From contig NC_092279.1 of NCBI RefSeq assembly GCF_036320965.1, positions 21,758,929-21,822,928 on the forward strand: a DNA stretch of 64,000 nucleotides, written 5' to 3'. A program made the translations under genes and the position numbers. Under the pieces are notes generated by a model. It saw only the letters and a program-made list of their open reading frames with translations. It did not search any database and had not been told where the DNA came from. Source of the DNA: Panulirus ornatus (lineage: Eukaryota; Arthropoda; Malacostraca; Decapoda; Palinuridae). Of the stretch, positions 53,729 to 64,000 are shown one piece after another. Position 1 is the first letter of the stretch; every line of letters starts with the position of its first letter.

Positions 53729-56700
53729 AGGAGGACCACTGGTGAGTACCACGACTAGGCTCAGGAGGACCACTGGTGAGTACTATAGCTAGGCTCAGGA
53801 GGACCACTGGTGTGTACCACAGCTGGGCTCAGGAGGACCACTGGTGAGTACTATAGCTAGGCTCAGGAGGACCACTGGTGTGTAACACAGCTGGGCTAAG
53901 GAGGACCACTAGTGAGTACTGTAGCTAGGCTCAGGAGGACCACTGGTGTGTACCACAGCTGGGCTCAGGAGGACCACTGGTGAGTACTGTAGCTAGGCTC
54001 AGGAGGACCACTGGTGTGCACCACAGCTGGGCTCAGGAGGACCACTGGTGAGTACTATAGCTAGACTCAGGAGGACCACTGGTGTGTACCACAGCTGGGC
54101 TCAGGACGACCACTGGTGAGTACTATAGCTAGGTTCAGGAGGACCACTGGTATGTACCACAGCTGGGCTCAGGAGGACCACTGGTGAGTACCACAGCTGG
54201 GCTCAGGAGGACCACTGGTGAGTACTATAGCTAGGTTCAGGAGGACCACTGGTGAGTACTATAGCTAGGCTCAGGAGGACCACTGGTGAGTACTATAGCT
54301 AGGTTCAGGAGGACCACTGGTGTGTACCACAGCTGGGCTCAGGAGGACCACTGGTGAGTACCACAGCTGGGCTCAGGAGGACCACTGGTGAGTACTATAG
54401 CTAGGTTCAGGAGGACCACTGGTGACTACTATAGCTAGGCACCGGAGGACCACTGGTGATTACCACAGCTAGGCTCAGGAGAACCAGTGGTGAGTACCAC
54501 AGCTAGGCTCAGGAGGACCACTGGTGTGTACCACAGCTGGGCTCAGGAGGACCACTGGTGTGTACCACAGCTGGGCTCAGGAGGACCACTGGTGTGTACC
54601 ACAGCTGGGCTCAGGAGGACCACTGGTGTGTACCACAGCTGGGCTCAGGAGGACCACTGGTGTGTACCACAGCTGGGCTCAGGAGGACCACTGGTGTGTA
54701 CCACAGCTGGGCTCAGGAGGACCACTGGTGTGTACCACAGCTGGGCTCAGGAGGACCACTGGTGTGTACCACAGCTGGGCTCAGGAGGACCACTGGTGTG
54801 TACCACAGCTGGGCTCAGGAGGACCACTGGTGTGTACCACAGCTGGGCTCAGGAGGACCACTGGTGTGTACCACAGCTGGGCTCAGGAGGACCACTGGTG
54901 TGTACCACAGCTGGGCTCAGGAGGACCACTGGTGTGTACCACAGCTGGGCTCAGGAGGACCACTGGTGTGTACCACAGCTGGGCTCAGGAGGACCACTGG
55001 TGTGTACCACAGCTGGGCTCAGGAGGACCACTGGTGTGTACCACAGCTGGGCTCAGGAGGACCACTGGTGACTACTATAGCTAGGCACCGGAGGACCACT
55101 GGTGAGTACTATAGCTAGGTTCAGGAGGACCACTGGTGTGTACCACAGCTGGGCTCAGGAGGACCACTGGTGAGTACTATAGCTAGGTTCAGGAGGACCA
55201 CTGGTGTGTACCACAGCTGGGCTCAGGAGGACCACTGGTGAGTACTATAGCTAGGTTCAGGAGGACCACTGGTGACTACTATAGCTAGGCACCGGAGGAC
55301 CACTGGTGTGTACCACAGCTGGGCTCAGGAGGACCACTGGTGAGTACTATAGCTAGGTTCAGGAGGACCACTGGTGAGTACTATAGCTAGGTTCAGGAGG
55401 ACCACTGGTGAGTACTATAGCTAGGTTCAGGAGGACCACTGGTGAGTACTATAGCTAGGTTCAGGAGGACCACTGGTGAGTACTATAGCTAGGTTCAGGA
55501 GGACCACTGGTGAGTACTATAGCTAGGTTCAGGAGGACCACTGGTGAGTACTATAGCTAGGTTCAGGAGGACCACTGGTGAGTACTATAGCTAGGTTCAG
55601 GAGGACCACTGGTGAGTACTATAGCTAGGTTCAGGAGGACCACTGGTGTGTACCACAGCTGGGCTCAGGAGGACCACTGGTGTGTACCACAGCTGGGCTC
55701 AGGAGGACCACTGGTGTGTACCACAGCTGGGCTCAGGAGGACCACTGGTGAGTACTATAGCTAGGTTCAGGAGGACCACTGGTGACTACTATAGCTAGGC
55801 ACCGGAGGACCACTGGTGAGTACTATAGCTAGGTTCAGGAGGACCACTGGTGAGTACTATAGCTAGGTTCAGGAGGACCACTGGTGAGTACTATAGCTAG
55901 GTTCAGGAGGACCACTGGTGAGTACTATAGCTAGGTTCAGGAGGACCACTGGTGAGTACTATAGCTAGGTTCAGGAGGACCACTGGTGTGTACCACAGCT
56001 GGGCTCAGGAGGACCACTGGTGAGTACTATAGCTAGGTTCAGGAGGACCACTGGTGAGTACTATAGCTAGGTTCAGGAGGACCACTGGTGAGTACTATAG
56101 CTAGGTTCAGGAGGACCACTGGTGTGTACCACAGCTGGGCTCAGGAGGACCACTGGTGAGTACTATAGCTAGGTTCAGGAGGACCACTGGTGAGTACTAT
56201 AGCTAGGTTCAGGAGGACCACTGGTGAGTACTATAGCTAGGTTCAGGAGGACCACTGGTGTGTACCACAGCTGGGCTCAGGAGGACCACTGGTGAGTACT
56301 ATAGCTAGGTTCAGGAGGACCACTGGTGAGTACTATAGCTAGGTTCAGGAGGACCACTGGTGTGTACCACAGCTGGGCTCAGGAGGACCACTGGTGTGTA
56401 CCACAGCTGGGCTCAGGAGGACCACTGGTGTGTACCACAGCTGGGCTCAGGAGGACCACTGGTGAGTACTATAGCTAGGTTCAGGAGGACCACTGGTGAG
56501 TACTATAGCTAGGTTCAGGAGGACCACTGGTGAGTACTATAGCTAGGTTCAGGAGGACCACTGGTGTGTACCACAGCTGGGCTCAGGAGGACCACTGGTG
56601 AGTACTATAGCTAGGTTCAGGAGGACCACTGGTGTGTACCACAGCTGGGCTCAGGAGGACCACTGGTGAGTACTATAGCTAGGTTCAGGAGGACCACTGG

Positions 56701-59348
56701 TGAGTACTATAGCTAGGTTCAGGAGGACCACTGGTGTGTACCACAGCTGGGCTCAGGAGGACCACTGGTGTGTACCACAGCTGGGCTCAGGAGGACCACT
56801 GGTGTGTACCACAGCTGGGCTCAGGAGGACCACTGGTGAGTACTATAGCTAGGTTCAGGAGGACCACTGGTGTGTACCACAGCTGGGCTCAGGAGGACCA
56901 CTGGTGACTACTATAGCTAGGCACCGGAGGACCACTGGTGATTACCACAGCTAGGCTCAGGAGAACCAGTGGTGAGTACCACAGCTAGGCTCAGGAGGAC
57001 CACTGGTGTGTACCACAGCTGGGCTCAGGAGGACCACTGGTGTGTACCACAGCTGGGCTCAGGAGGACCACTGGTGTGTACCACAGCTGGGCTCAGGAGG
57101 ACCACTGGTGTGTACCACAGCTGGGCTCAGGAGGACCACTGGTGTGTACCACAGCTGGGCTCAGGAGGACCACTGGTGTGTACCACAGCTGGGCTCAGGA
57201 GGACCACTGGTGTGTACCACAGCTGGGCTCAGGAGGACCACTGGTGTGTACCACAGCTGGGCTCAGGAGGACCACTGGTGTGTACCACAGCTGGGCTCAG
57301 GAGGACCACTGGTGTGTACCACAGCTGGGCTCAGGAGGACCACTGGTGTGTACCACAGCTGGGCTCAGGAGGACCACTGGTGTGTACCACAGCTGGGCTC
57401 AGGAGGACCACTGGTGAGTACTATAGCTAGGTTCAGGAGGACCACTGGTGTGTACCACAGCTGGGCTCAGGAGGACCACTGGTGTGTACTATAGCTAGGT
57501 TCAGGAGGACCACTGGTGAGTACTATAGCTAGGTTCAGGAGGACCACTGGTGAGTACTATAGCTAGGTTCAGGAGGACCACTGGTGTGTACCACAGCTGG
57601 GCTCAGGAGGACCACTGGTGTGTACCACAGCTGGGCTCAGGAGGACCACTGGTGTGTACCACAGCTGGGCTCAGGAGGACCACTGGTGTGTACCACAGCT
57701 GGGCTCAGGAGGACCACTGGTGTGTACCACAGCTGGGCTCAGGAGGACCACTGGTGAGTACTATAGCTAGGTTCAGGAGGACCACTGGTGTGTACCACAG
57801 CTGGGCTCAGGAGGACCACTGGTGAGTACTATAGCTAGGTTCAGGAGGACCACTGGTGAGTACTATAGCTAGGTTCAGGAGGACCACTGGTGTGTACCAC
57901 AGCTGGGCTCAGGAGGACCACTGGTGTGTACCACAGCTGGGCTCAGGAGGACCACTGGTGTGTACCACAGCTGGGCTCAGGAGGACCACTGGTGAGTACT
58001 ATAGCTAGGTTCAGGAGGACCACTGGTGTGTACCACAGCTGGGCTCAGGAGGACCACTGGTGAGTACTATAGCTAGGTTCAGGAGGACCACTGGTGAGTA
58101 CTATAGCTAGGTTCAGGAGGACCACTGGTGAGTACTATAGCTAGGTTCAGGAGGACCACTGGTGAGTACTATAGCTAGGTTCAGGAGGACCACTGGTGTG
58201 TACCACAGCTGGGCTCAGGAGGACCACTGGTGTGTACCACAGCTGGGCTCAGGAGGACCACTGGTGTGTACCACAGCTGGGCTCAGGAGGACCACTGGTG
58301 AGTACTATAGCTAGGTTCAGGAGGACCACTGGTGTGTACCACAGCTGGGCTCAGGAGGACCACTGGTGAGTACTATAGCTAGGTTCAGGAGGACCACTGG
58401 TGTGTACCACAGCTGGGCTCAGGAGGACCACTGGTGAGTACTATAGCTAGGTTCAGGAGGACCACTGGTGAGTACTATAGCTAGGTTCAGGAGGACCACT
58501 GGTGTGTACCACAGCTGGGCTCAGGAGGACCACTGGTGTGTACCACAGCTGGGCTCAGGAGGACCACTGGTGTGTACCACAGCTGGGCTCAGGAGGACCA
58601 CTGGTGTGTACCACAGCTGGGCTCAGGAGGACCACTGGTGAGTACTATAGCTAGGTTCAGGAGGACCACTGGTGAGTACTATAGCTAGGTTCAGGAGGAC
58701 CACTGGTGACTACTATAGCTAGGCACCGGAGGACCACTGGTGAGTACTATAGCTAGGTTCAGGAGGACCACTGGTGAGTACTATAGCTAGGTTCAGGAGG
58801 ACCACTGGTGAGTACTATAGCTAGGTTCAGGAGGACCACTGGTGTGTACCACAGCTGGGCTCAGGAGGACCACTGGTGTGTACCACAGCTGGGCTCAGGA
58901 GGACCACTGGTGTGTACCACAGCTGGGCTCAGGAGGACCACTGGTGAGTACTATAGCTAGGTTCAGGAGGACCACTGGTGAGTACTATAGCTAGGTTCAG
59001 GAGGACCACTGGTGTGTACCACAGCTGGGCTCAGGAGGACCACTGGTGAGTACTATAGCTAGGTTCAGGAGGACCACTGGTGTGTACCACAGCTGGGCTC
59101 AGGAGGACCACTGGTGAGTACTATAGCTAGGTTCAGGAGGACCACTGGTGAGTACTATAGCTAGGTTCAGGAGGACCACTGGTGTGTACCACAGCTGGGC
59201 TCAGGAGGACCACTGGTGTGTACCACAGCTGGGCTCAGGAGGACCACTGGTGAGTACTATAGCTAGGTTCAGGAGGACCACTGGTGAGTACTATAGCTAG
59301 GTTCAGGAGGACCACTGGTGAGTACTATAGCTAGGTTCAGGAGGACCA
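53729..59348 (+). repeat. 34-bp satellite array, ~165 units
   Basis: A 34-bp unit repeats without a break for 5.6 kb. Shared part: CTCAGGAGGACCACTG. Unit type A continues GTGTGTACCACAGCTGGG. Type B continues GTGAGTACTATAGCTAGG and then TTCAGG. A rarer type C has GTGACTACTATAGCTAGG with CACCGG. The array has zones: alternating A/B-like units at the left (53750-54480), a run of 16 identical A units (54523-55066), mixed A/B/C (55067-56970), a run of 12 A units (57005-57412), then mixed to the end. A units lack stops in all + frames while B units contain TAG, so open frames appear only over A runs. No known satellite name is assigned. Confidence 0.98.
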
Positions 59349-59570
59349 CACCTCGCTCACAGTCCGCCTGCTCCTGCAACATCTTCAGGATGAACCACAC
59401 CTCCCTCACAGTCCTGCCTGCTCCTGCAACATCTTCAGGATGAACCACACCTCGCTCACAGTCCTGCCTGCTCCTGCAACATCTTCAGGATGAACAACAC
59501 CTCCCTCACAGTGTTGCCTGCTCCTGCAACATCTTCAGGATGAACCACACCTCCTTCAGTCCTCTTGAGA
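59346..59570 (+). repeat. 50-bp tandem repeat, ~4.5 units
   Basis: CTCACAGTCCTGCCTGCTCC, TGCAACATCTTCAGGATGAA and CCACACCTCC repeat at 50 bp directly after the satellite. The word CAGGATGAACCAC parallels CAGGAGGACCAC of the satellite, and the junction falls there. Confidence 0.9.
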
Positions 59571-61667
59571 GCAACATGTTTAGGGTGAATCACACACACC
59601 CTCACGGTCGGTTGAGTTTGGGCTGGTGTAGTTGGTAATTCGCCCATAACAGTTTGGGATGGCTTTTAACAAACATTGGATATGAAGTTGTCAGCAGAGG
59701 GGTCAGATCTTATTTGTTGTTTGCGCTTCGCTGCCAAGGGCATGACTGTACATCCGGCAGCAAGATCAATTGTGTCGCTGCTGAATGGAATTACCATTTG
59801 TTTTCTTCTGGTGTCACCCAAGTTTTTGAGATTCAGTACGAGAACATGGCCACATCTTAACGTGCGTAGGTGCCACACACACACACACACAGCCTTGACC
59901 GTGACTTTACCGAGGTCGGGATGTGTGTGGTGATGTGAAGGGATCCTTGCAGTGTCATGGTTTACGGCGGCCGCCAGGGTCGAAACCTCTGAGCGTGGTG
60001 TGTGTGTGTGTGTGTGGAGGGTCAAGTGGTGGTGTCTCATTTAGAGCAGAGCGTTATCTCCAGCCTGTCAATCACCCGTTGTGTGTGCCCCAGCTAAGTG
60101 AATGACCTGGTCACCCTCATATCTATCCTCCTCCTCCTCCTCCTCCTCCTCCTCCTCCTCCTTCCTTTTACTCCTTTCTCCTCCTCCTCCTCCTCCTCTT
60201 CCTCACGTCTCCCGTCAGTCGTACATGTTGACACCCCCACCCCGTGTCTGTGCTGAGGACGCGGCCTTGGTGCCTGAGCATCGCTAGACTGACCACCCCG
60301 ATTACGTGATGGCTCAGTTTCTCCTCCCCCCTTTGCCGGAGATCCGCTTCTCTCCCTTGTGAGCTCTCCGTCCTGGCGAGGCTCATCTGTCGGCACGTCC
60401 AGGGCTGCCACTGTAATGACCTGGTTATATATGAAGGGTGGAAAGACGGGTGTGCGTGAAAACCCACCAAGAACATACGCAGAAGGTTCTTAGGTTAAGG
60501 CGCGTCATTCCATCCACAAGCTTGTATATATCTTTGTGAATAGTTTTACGTATTTGGATTTTTTTTTTGTTTGTGCTCTGAAAAGCGCTGAATAACCATT
60601 AGGTTTAACTGTCGACCAATTCCACGGAATCGCACCCGATCGACAGATGCGATGTGCGTTGGCTTGCAAGGGTGTGGATGTTGGTTGGTGAGGGAGGGAG
60701 GGAGGCAAACATGCCCCCCCCCCTCCCCCAGAAGCACAGTGTTCGGTACCCACGTACCCTGTGTCACCTTACGTAATTGTCTCGTCACTGGGTTGGATCC
60801 TCTGGCTGCTAACGTTAGGGTATCAAGTGAATTGTATGTTGCAATGGGTGACAGACGTGAGGTGGGTGTGTATGTGGTCCCGATATGACTACTGGGTGTG
60901 TGTGCTGTGAGTATGATGTAATACACGTGGGTGTCTTATGGAGTATGTGGGTCTTATGTGGGTATATGGGGCTTCGTCGTGGTCATGTGGTGGGTTGCTT
61001 CGAACATGGCAGGACAGCCTTTGCCTCTTAAAATAAAGAAATATGACAGACTGGATGACACTAACTATGACAGGCTGGATTAGACGAACCATTAAGATAG
61101 GAGAGGTAATAAGACTGAAGTGACGTCTTGTTCCCCCGATGTGTAATCAACACGTTTCAGGTGTGGAGGGTGGGAGCATTGGGGAGAAGATTGCAAAATA
61201 AGTGTGTTCAGATTTCTCTCACAGGCCGTGTTGGTACCTGAAAATATGAGCAACATGGAACTACTACTGACAGCGCTGAGGTTGAACTCTTGTGGGTGCA
61301 GACGGGAGATATGTGATTTGTAACTTTGTGTGTCTGTCTCTCTGATCACATCTTCTCTGTCTGTCTATGCCTGTCCGTCTGTCCGTGTAGAATGTTATAT
61401 TTCGACGTATTTGTATCCATGTATGAGGAACACAGAGCTAAGTGTCACACGACAGAGGAGAAGTGTATGAGATAGAGAGCTCTAAATTGATGTCCTTTTT
61501 TTTTTTTTGCAACCTCTGAGTTAATTTAGACAAGGAATGAGGTAGGTATTCGTCGGAGTTCTATTCAAACGTATTTTTTTGGGTATTTCTATTCAGCCAG
61601 GCATGCGTGTATGTTATTCCATGTATTTAAGGTTGTTGAAGCGAGTGTACTCATTCAGAGAGAACCA

Positions 61668-61671
<4 letters not shown>
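59571..61671. other. Spacer with (CTC)n tracts, no gene recognised
   Basis: CA/GT runs lie at 59874-59890 and 59998-60016. (CTC)n tracts lie at 60127-60162 and 60178-60201. A C-run lies at 60713-60722. AT-rich unique DNA runs 61040-61650. Two small frames near 59654-59933 match no family I know. Confidence 0.5.
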
Positions 61672-61710
<39 letters not shown>

Positions 61711-61895
61711 CGGTATGTTGGTGTCACGTGCCTGTGTAGCTGTATGTGACATCACAGTGTAGTATGCAGGTGTGGTGTAAAGCGTGGGGATGCTCTTGCG
61801 TTACCCTTGATGTGCGGGTGTGGTTATGTGTGACATGTTCTGTGTACGTGTGAGGTGCAGTGTGGGGTGTGACTGTGTATAACGCGACTCGTAGT

Positions 61896-61940
<45 letters not shown>

Positions 61941-61997
61941 TGTAACGACCTCCTTATCATTTGGTAACGCTAGTAATTCTACAGCTAGTGAGGCGTT

Positions 61998-62037
<40 letters not shown>
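61672..62037 (+). repeat. Three (GT)n tracts with GTGTG-rich spacer
   Basis: GT tracts lie at 61672-61709, 61900-61939 and 61999-62037. The DNA between them is itself GTGTG/TGTGAC-rich. Confidence 0.92.
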
Positions 62038-62038
<1 letters not shown>

Positions 62039-62074
62039 CCCAGAATTAGTGTTAGTTCGTTTTATGTGTTGTAA

Positions 62075-62078
<4 letters not shown>

Positions 62079-62167
<89 letters not shown>
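62079..62167. repeat. (AT)n(GATA)n compound microsatellite
   Basis: About 28 AT units pass into eight GATA units (62134-62167). Confidence 0.96.
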
Positions 62168-62168
<1 letters not shown>

Positions 62169-63097
62169 CGCACGCCGTTCACACATCTCTCATGGGGTGG
62201 GGGGGGACAGGACGGGGAGCGGGATGTGGACGTATGACATCATTTGAAGGTCAACAGATCGGTGTGTTATGCAACGTGGTCTGGTCGTGCACAGGAGCTA
62301 CCTGAGCTCCGCTGCGCAAGTGTTCAACGATAACCTCACCGTGTGTTACGTTAATAGCCGTACCGTATTTCGCACCGCCCTTAGAACGGTACGATCACAG
62401 GTGCACGCCCATGGGAACCTTCCTGCTCTCCGGTTACTCGAGACCTGCACCGCCCCAGCGCGCGGGAGCGTCATCAGTCCACCGCAATTCCGACGACACT
62501 AAGACCTCCCTCCCTCCCTCCCTCATCCTTCCTCCCGGCAGTTACATCGACACCGCACCTCCCCCCAGCAGCTCGCTCGGACCTTGTGATAGGGGAGGAG
62601 GTTGGCGCAGCTAAACACACCTTTTATATCCTGCCGTGGCAAGTTTATAACGTCTCCGTATATATGTATATAAAAGCGGTACTCCCTTGTTGTGTAGTGC
62701 TAATGATAGGGGTCTCGGGCCTTGCTCCCGGCGCACGAAGACAACACGCCATACCGCGTATTGCCCTGCCATACTTGATGGCCGTTAGGGCACGGGATAT
62801 TGTGTTTTATTATACTATTCTGCGTGATGGAGACCTCTAATTTGGCCTGAGTTACTATGATAACCGAGATAAGCACCCAGCCCCTCCTTAGTTACCATTC
62901 AGGAGGGCGCCTCTGGAGGAATCAATGCGCTGAGCCTTGCTTAGTTAAAGTCAAGGGCGAGGCAGCTAGCTAGCTGGTTCCCCTTCCACCTTTACCACAG
63001 GGAGTATGCATGGACGCACGGGAGGTCGGACGATGAAGGTAAAGTGCTGGTGATGGTTCTGCTCTGTGATGACACTGGGAGAAGTACTACCGTATAT

Positions 63098-63099
<2 letters not shown>
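62168..63099. other. Unique spacer, no gene recognised
   Basis: Largely free of simple repeats. TATATATGTATATAAAAG at 62657-62676 is TATA-like but has no associated gene. CAGCTAGCTAGCTGG lies at 62962-62976. Confidence 0.45.

Positions 63100-63175
<76 letters not shown>
63100..63175 (+). repeat. (CA)n microsatellite
   Basis: 38 CA dinucleotides, the longest CA tract here. Confidence 0.97.
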
Positions 63176-63177
<2 letters not shown>

Positions 63178-63387
63178 AAGCTTCAAAGCTTTCGACTGTA
63201 TTTCAAGCTGGTTTCCAGAATCCTTGAAAATGACTTGTAATACAGCCGAAAGCTTGGAGCTTCTGTGGTTATTCATTTTACAGCGAATTTACATGTATCA
63301 GTGTTTCACTTGTGTATATGTGATGTACTATGATGTATTGATACGTATGTATCTCGAACATGTATGTAGTGTACTCATGGTATCAGA

Positions 63388-63458
63388 CGTTAACTATTTA
63401 CCACTGTTCTCTGAGAATCGAACCCTGTTCCGTCTCTGGAGCAGTCAGGCAGCCTAAC
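63388..63458 (-). mobile_element. tRNA-like element fragment, inverted partner
   Basis: Minus strand: TTAGGCTGCCTGACTGCTCC, GGAACAGGGTTCGATTCTCA (B box) and GTGGTAAATAGTTAA match, in order, the + copy at 63527-63618. It is diverged, and no A box is seen. Confidence 0.6.
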
Positions 63459-63526
63459 TTCCCTTCGTCAGTATGATTCACGTATCTCGTGATGCATCGA
63501 CGCATCTTACCGGGGGAGATTGTGTT

Positions 63527-63610
63527 TAGCTCATCGGGATGTTAGGGGGGGTTTAGACTACCTGGCTGTTACACGGAGGGACCGGGGTTCGATCCCCGAG
63601 GTATAGCGGT

Positions 63611-63618
<8 letters not shown>
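63527..63618 (+). mobile_element. tRNA-derived element with (TA)n tail
   Basis: TAGCTCATCGG (63527-63537) fits the polymerase III A box (TRGYNNANNGG), and GGTTCGATCCC (63586-63596) the B box, about 48 bp apart, normal for tRNA genes. It continues AGCGGTAAATAGTTTATATA into a (TA)n tract. No paired acceptor stem is evident, so I read it as a SINE or tRNA pseudogene and not a working tRNA. Its body differs from the SINE at 6670 and 18625. Confidence 0.6.

Positions 63619-63669
<51 letters not shown>
63618..63669. repeat. (TA)n tail/microsatellite
   Basis: About 25 TA units between the tRNA-like element and the retroelement tail. Confidence 0.95.
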
Positions 63670-63671
<2 letters not shown>

Positions 63672-63832
63672 GAGCGGGGGGCTGGAAATCCTCCCCTCTC
63701 GTTTTTTTTTTAATTTTCCAAAAGAAGGAACAGAGAATTGGGCCAGGTGAGGGTAGTCCCTCAAAGGCCCAGTCCTCTGTTCTTAACGCTACCTCGCTAA
63801 TGCGAGAAATGGCGAATAGTTTGAAAGAAAAA
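63670..63832 (+). mobile_element. Retroelement 3' tail fragment (GCGAGGTAGCG family)
   Basis: GGGGGGCTGGAAATCCTCCC, AATTTTCCAAAAGAAGGAAC, CAGTCCTCTGTTCTTAACGC, TACCTCGCTAATGCGAGAAA and TGGCGAATAGTTTGAAAG lead into (TA)n. Reverse-complemented, its right half matches 5556-5640. I recall the whole string as an abundant decapod repeat. The sense strand is + here. Confidence 0.7.

Positions 63833-63902
<70 letters not shown>
63833..63902. repeat. (TA)n microsatellite, retroelement tail
   Basis: About 34 AT units after AAAGAAAAAAGA. Confidence 0.95.
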
Positions 63903-63904
<2 letters not shown>

Positions 63905-64000
63905 TTCAAGGGACCGAGACGCGAGTTTTAGTATTCATTCATTAAGCAGTATTACACAAACATGTCATATTCACACTATCCCAGGGTCCTGCTTGTGGGC

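Noticed and set aside
54487..57825. Long + frames (91-194 codons) with VCTTAGLRRTTG-type repeats
   Set aside because: They are the stop-free type A satellite units read in rotating frames; they end wherever a type B or C unit supplies TAG.
53729..59348. Direct repeats resembling a CRISPR array
   Set aside because: Units are contiguous with no unique spacers, and the setting is eukaryotic. The same applies to the 44-, 45- and 50-bp arrays.
59654..59933. Overlapping small + frames near the end of the satellite
   Set aside because: Neither shows a family signature; both are within chance length.
62657..62676. TATATATGTATATAAAAG as a core promoter
   Set aside because: TATA-like words are abundant in this AT-microsatellite-rich DNA and no gene follows.
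63527..63618. Functional tRNA gene
   Set aside because: A and B boxes are present but no paired acceptor stem or anticodon arm can be drawn by eye, and a related inverted copy and a (TA)n tail point to a retroposon.

Overview
The window looks like nuclear, repeat-rich intergenic or intronic DNA of a decapod crustacean (crab, crayfish, lobster or shrimp). I infer this from three things. Dinucleotide microsatellites are extremely dense: CT/GA, GT/CA and AT tracts of 40-75 bp recur every 1-2 kb. There are tRNA-derived SINE-like elements with (TA)n tails. There are also decayed non-LTR retrotransposon pieces whose protein remnants and 3' tails match, from memory, families common in decapod genomes. 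The species cannot be resolved by eye. No prokaryotic features (operons, ribosome binding sites, CRISPR, IS elements) are present.

I find no host protein-coding gene I can defend. Almost every long open frame comes from a tandem repeat whose unit lacks stop codons (30, 34, 36, 39 and 44 bp units; CT, GT and AT runs). The only recognisable coding similarity is to reverse transcriptase or RNase H of non-LTR retrotransposons: an RNase H/C-terminal remnant at 9.78-10.33 kb (-) with a second copy at 13.2-13.6 kb (+), RT C-terminal remnants at 17.29-17.76 kb (+) and 23.78-24.20 kb (+), an RT palm remnant at 27.2-27.7 kb (-), and a retroelement 3' end at 28.03-28.29 kb (-). All are frameshifted or truncated.

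Layout: 0-5 kb, GT/CT-rich DNA with a 30-bp minisatellite (1.5-2.2 kb). 5-10 kb, AT arrays, a 28-bp-arm hairpin, a retroelement tail and a SINE. 9.4-14 kb, two copies of one retrotransposon 3' end around 39-bp and 34-bp minisatellites. 15-21 kb, minisatellites, an RT remnant, a SINE and a palindromic minisatellite. 22-29 kb, microsatellites, two RT remnants, and 44-, 72- and 45-bp arrays. 29-31 kb is the longest nearly repeat-free stretch. 31-45 kb carries many minisatellites plus two long direct duplications (about 254 and 300 bp). 45-53 kb has microsatellites, 20-, 19- and 30-bp arrays and a triplet array. 53.73-59.35 kb is one continuous 34-bp satellite of about 165 units, the dominant structure of the window, with internal higher-order structure including a block repeated exactly 73 units (2,482 bp) away. 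59.5-64 kb is mostly unique DNA ending in a nested cluster of tRNA-like elements, a retroelement tail and (TA)n arrays.

By hand tally, minisatellite and satellite arrays cover roughly 13 kb and dinucleotide tracts roughly 3 kb. The most interesting material is the satellite's variant grammar (a splice-donor-like and stop-bearing unit type versus an open unit type), the four-copy retrotransposon tail with a (CA)n tract grown inside one copy, and (TA)n tracts sitting at retroposon 3' ends.
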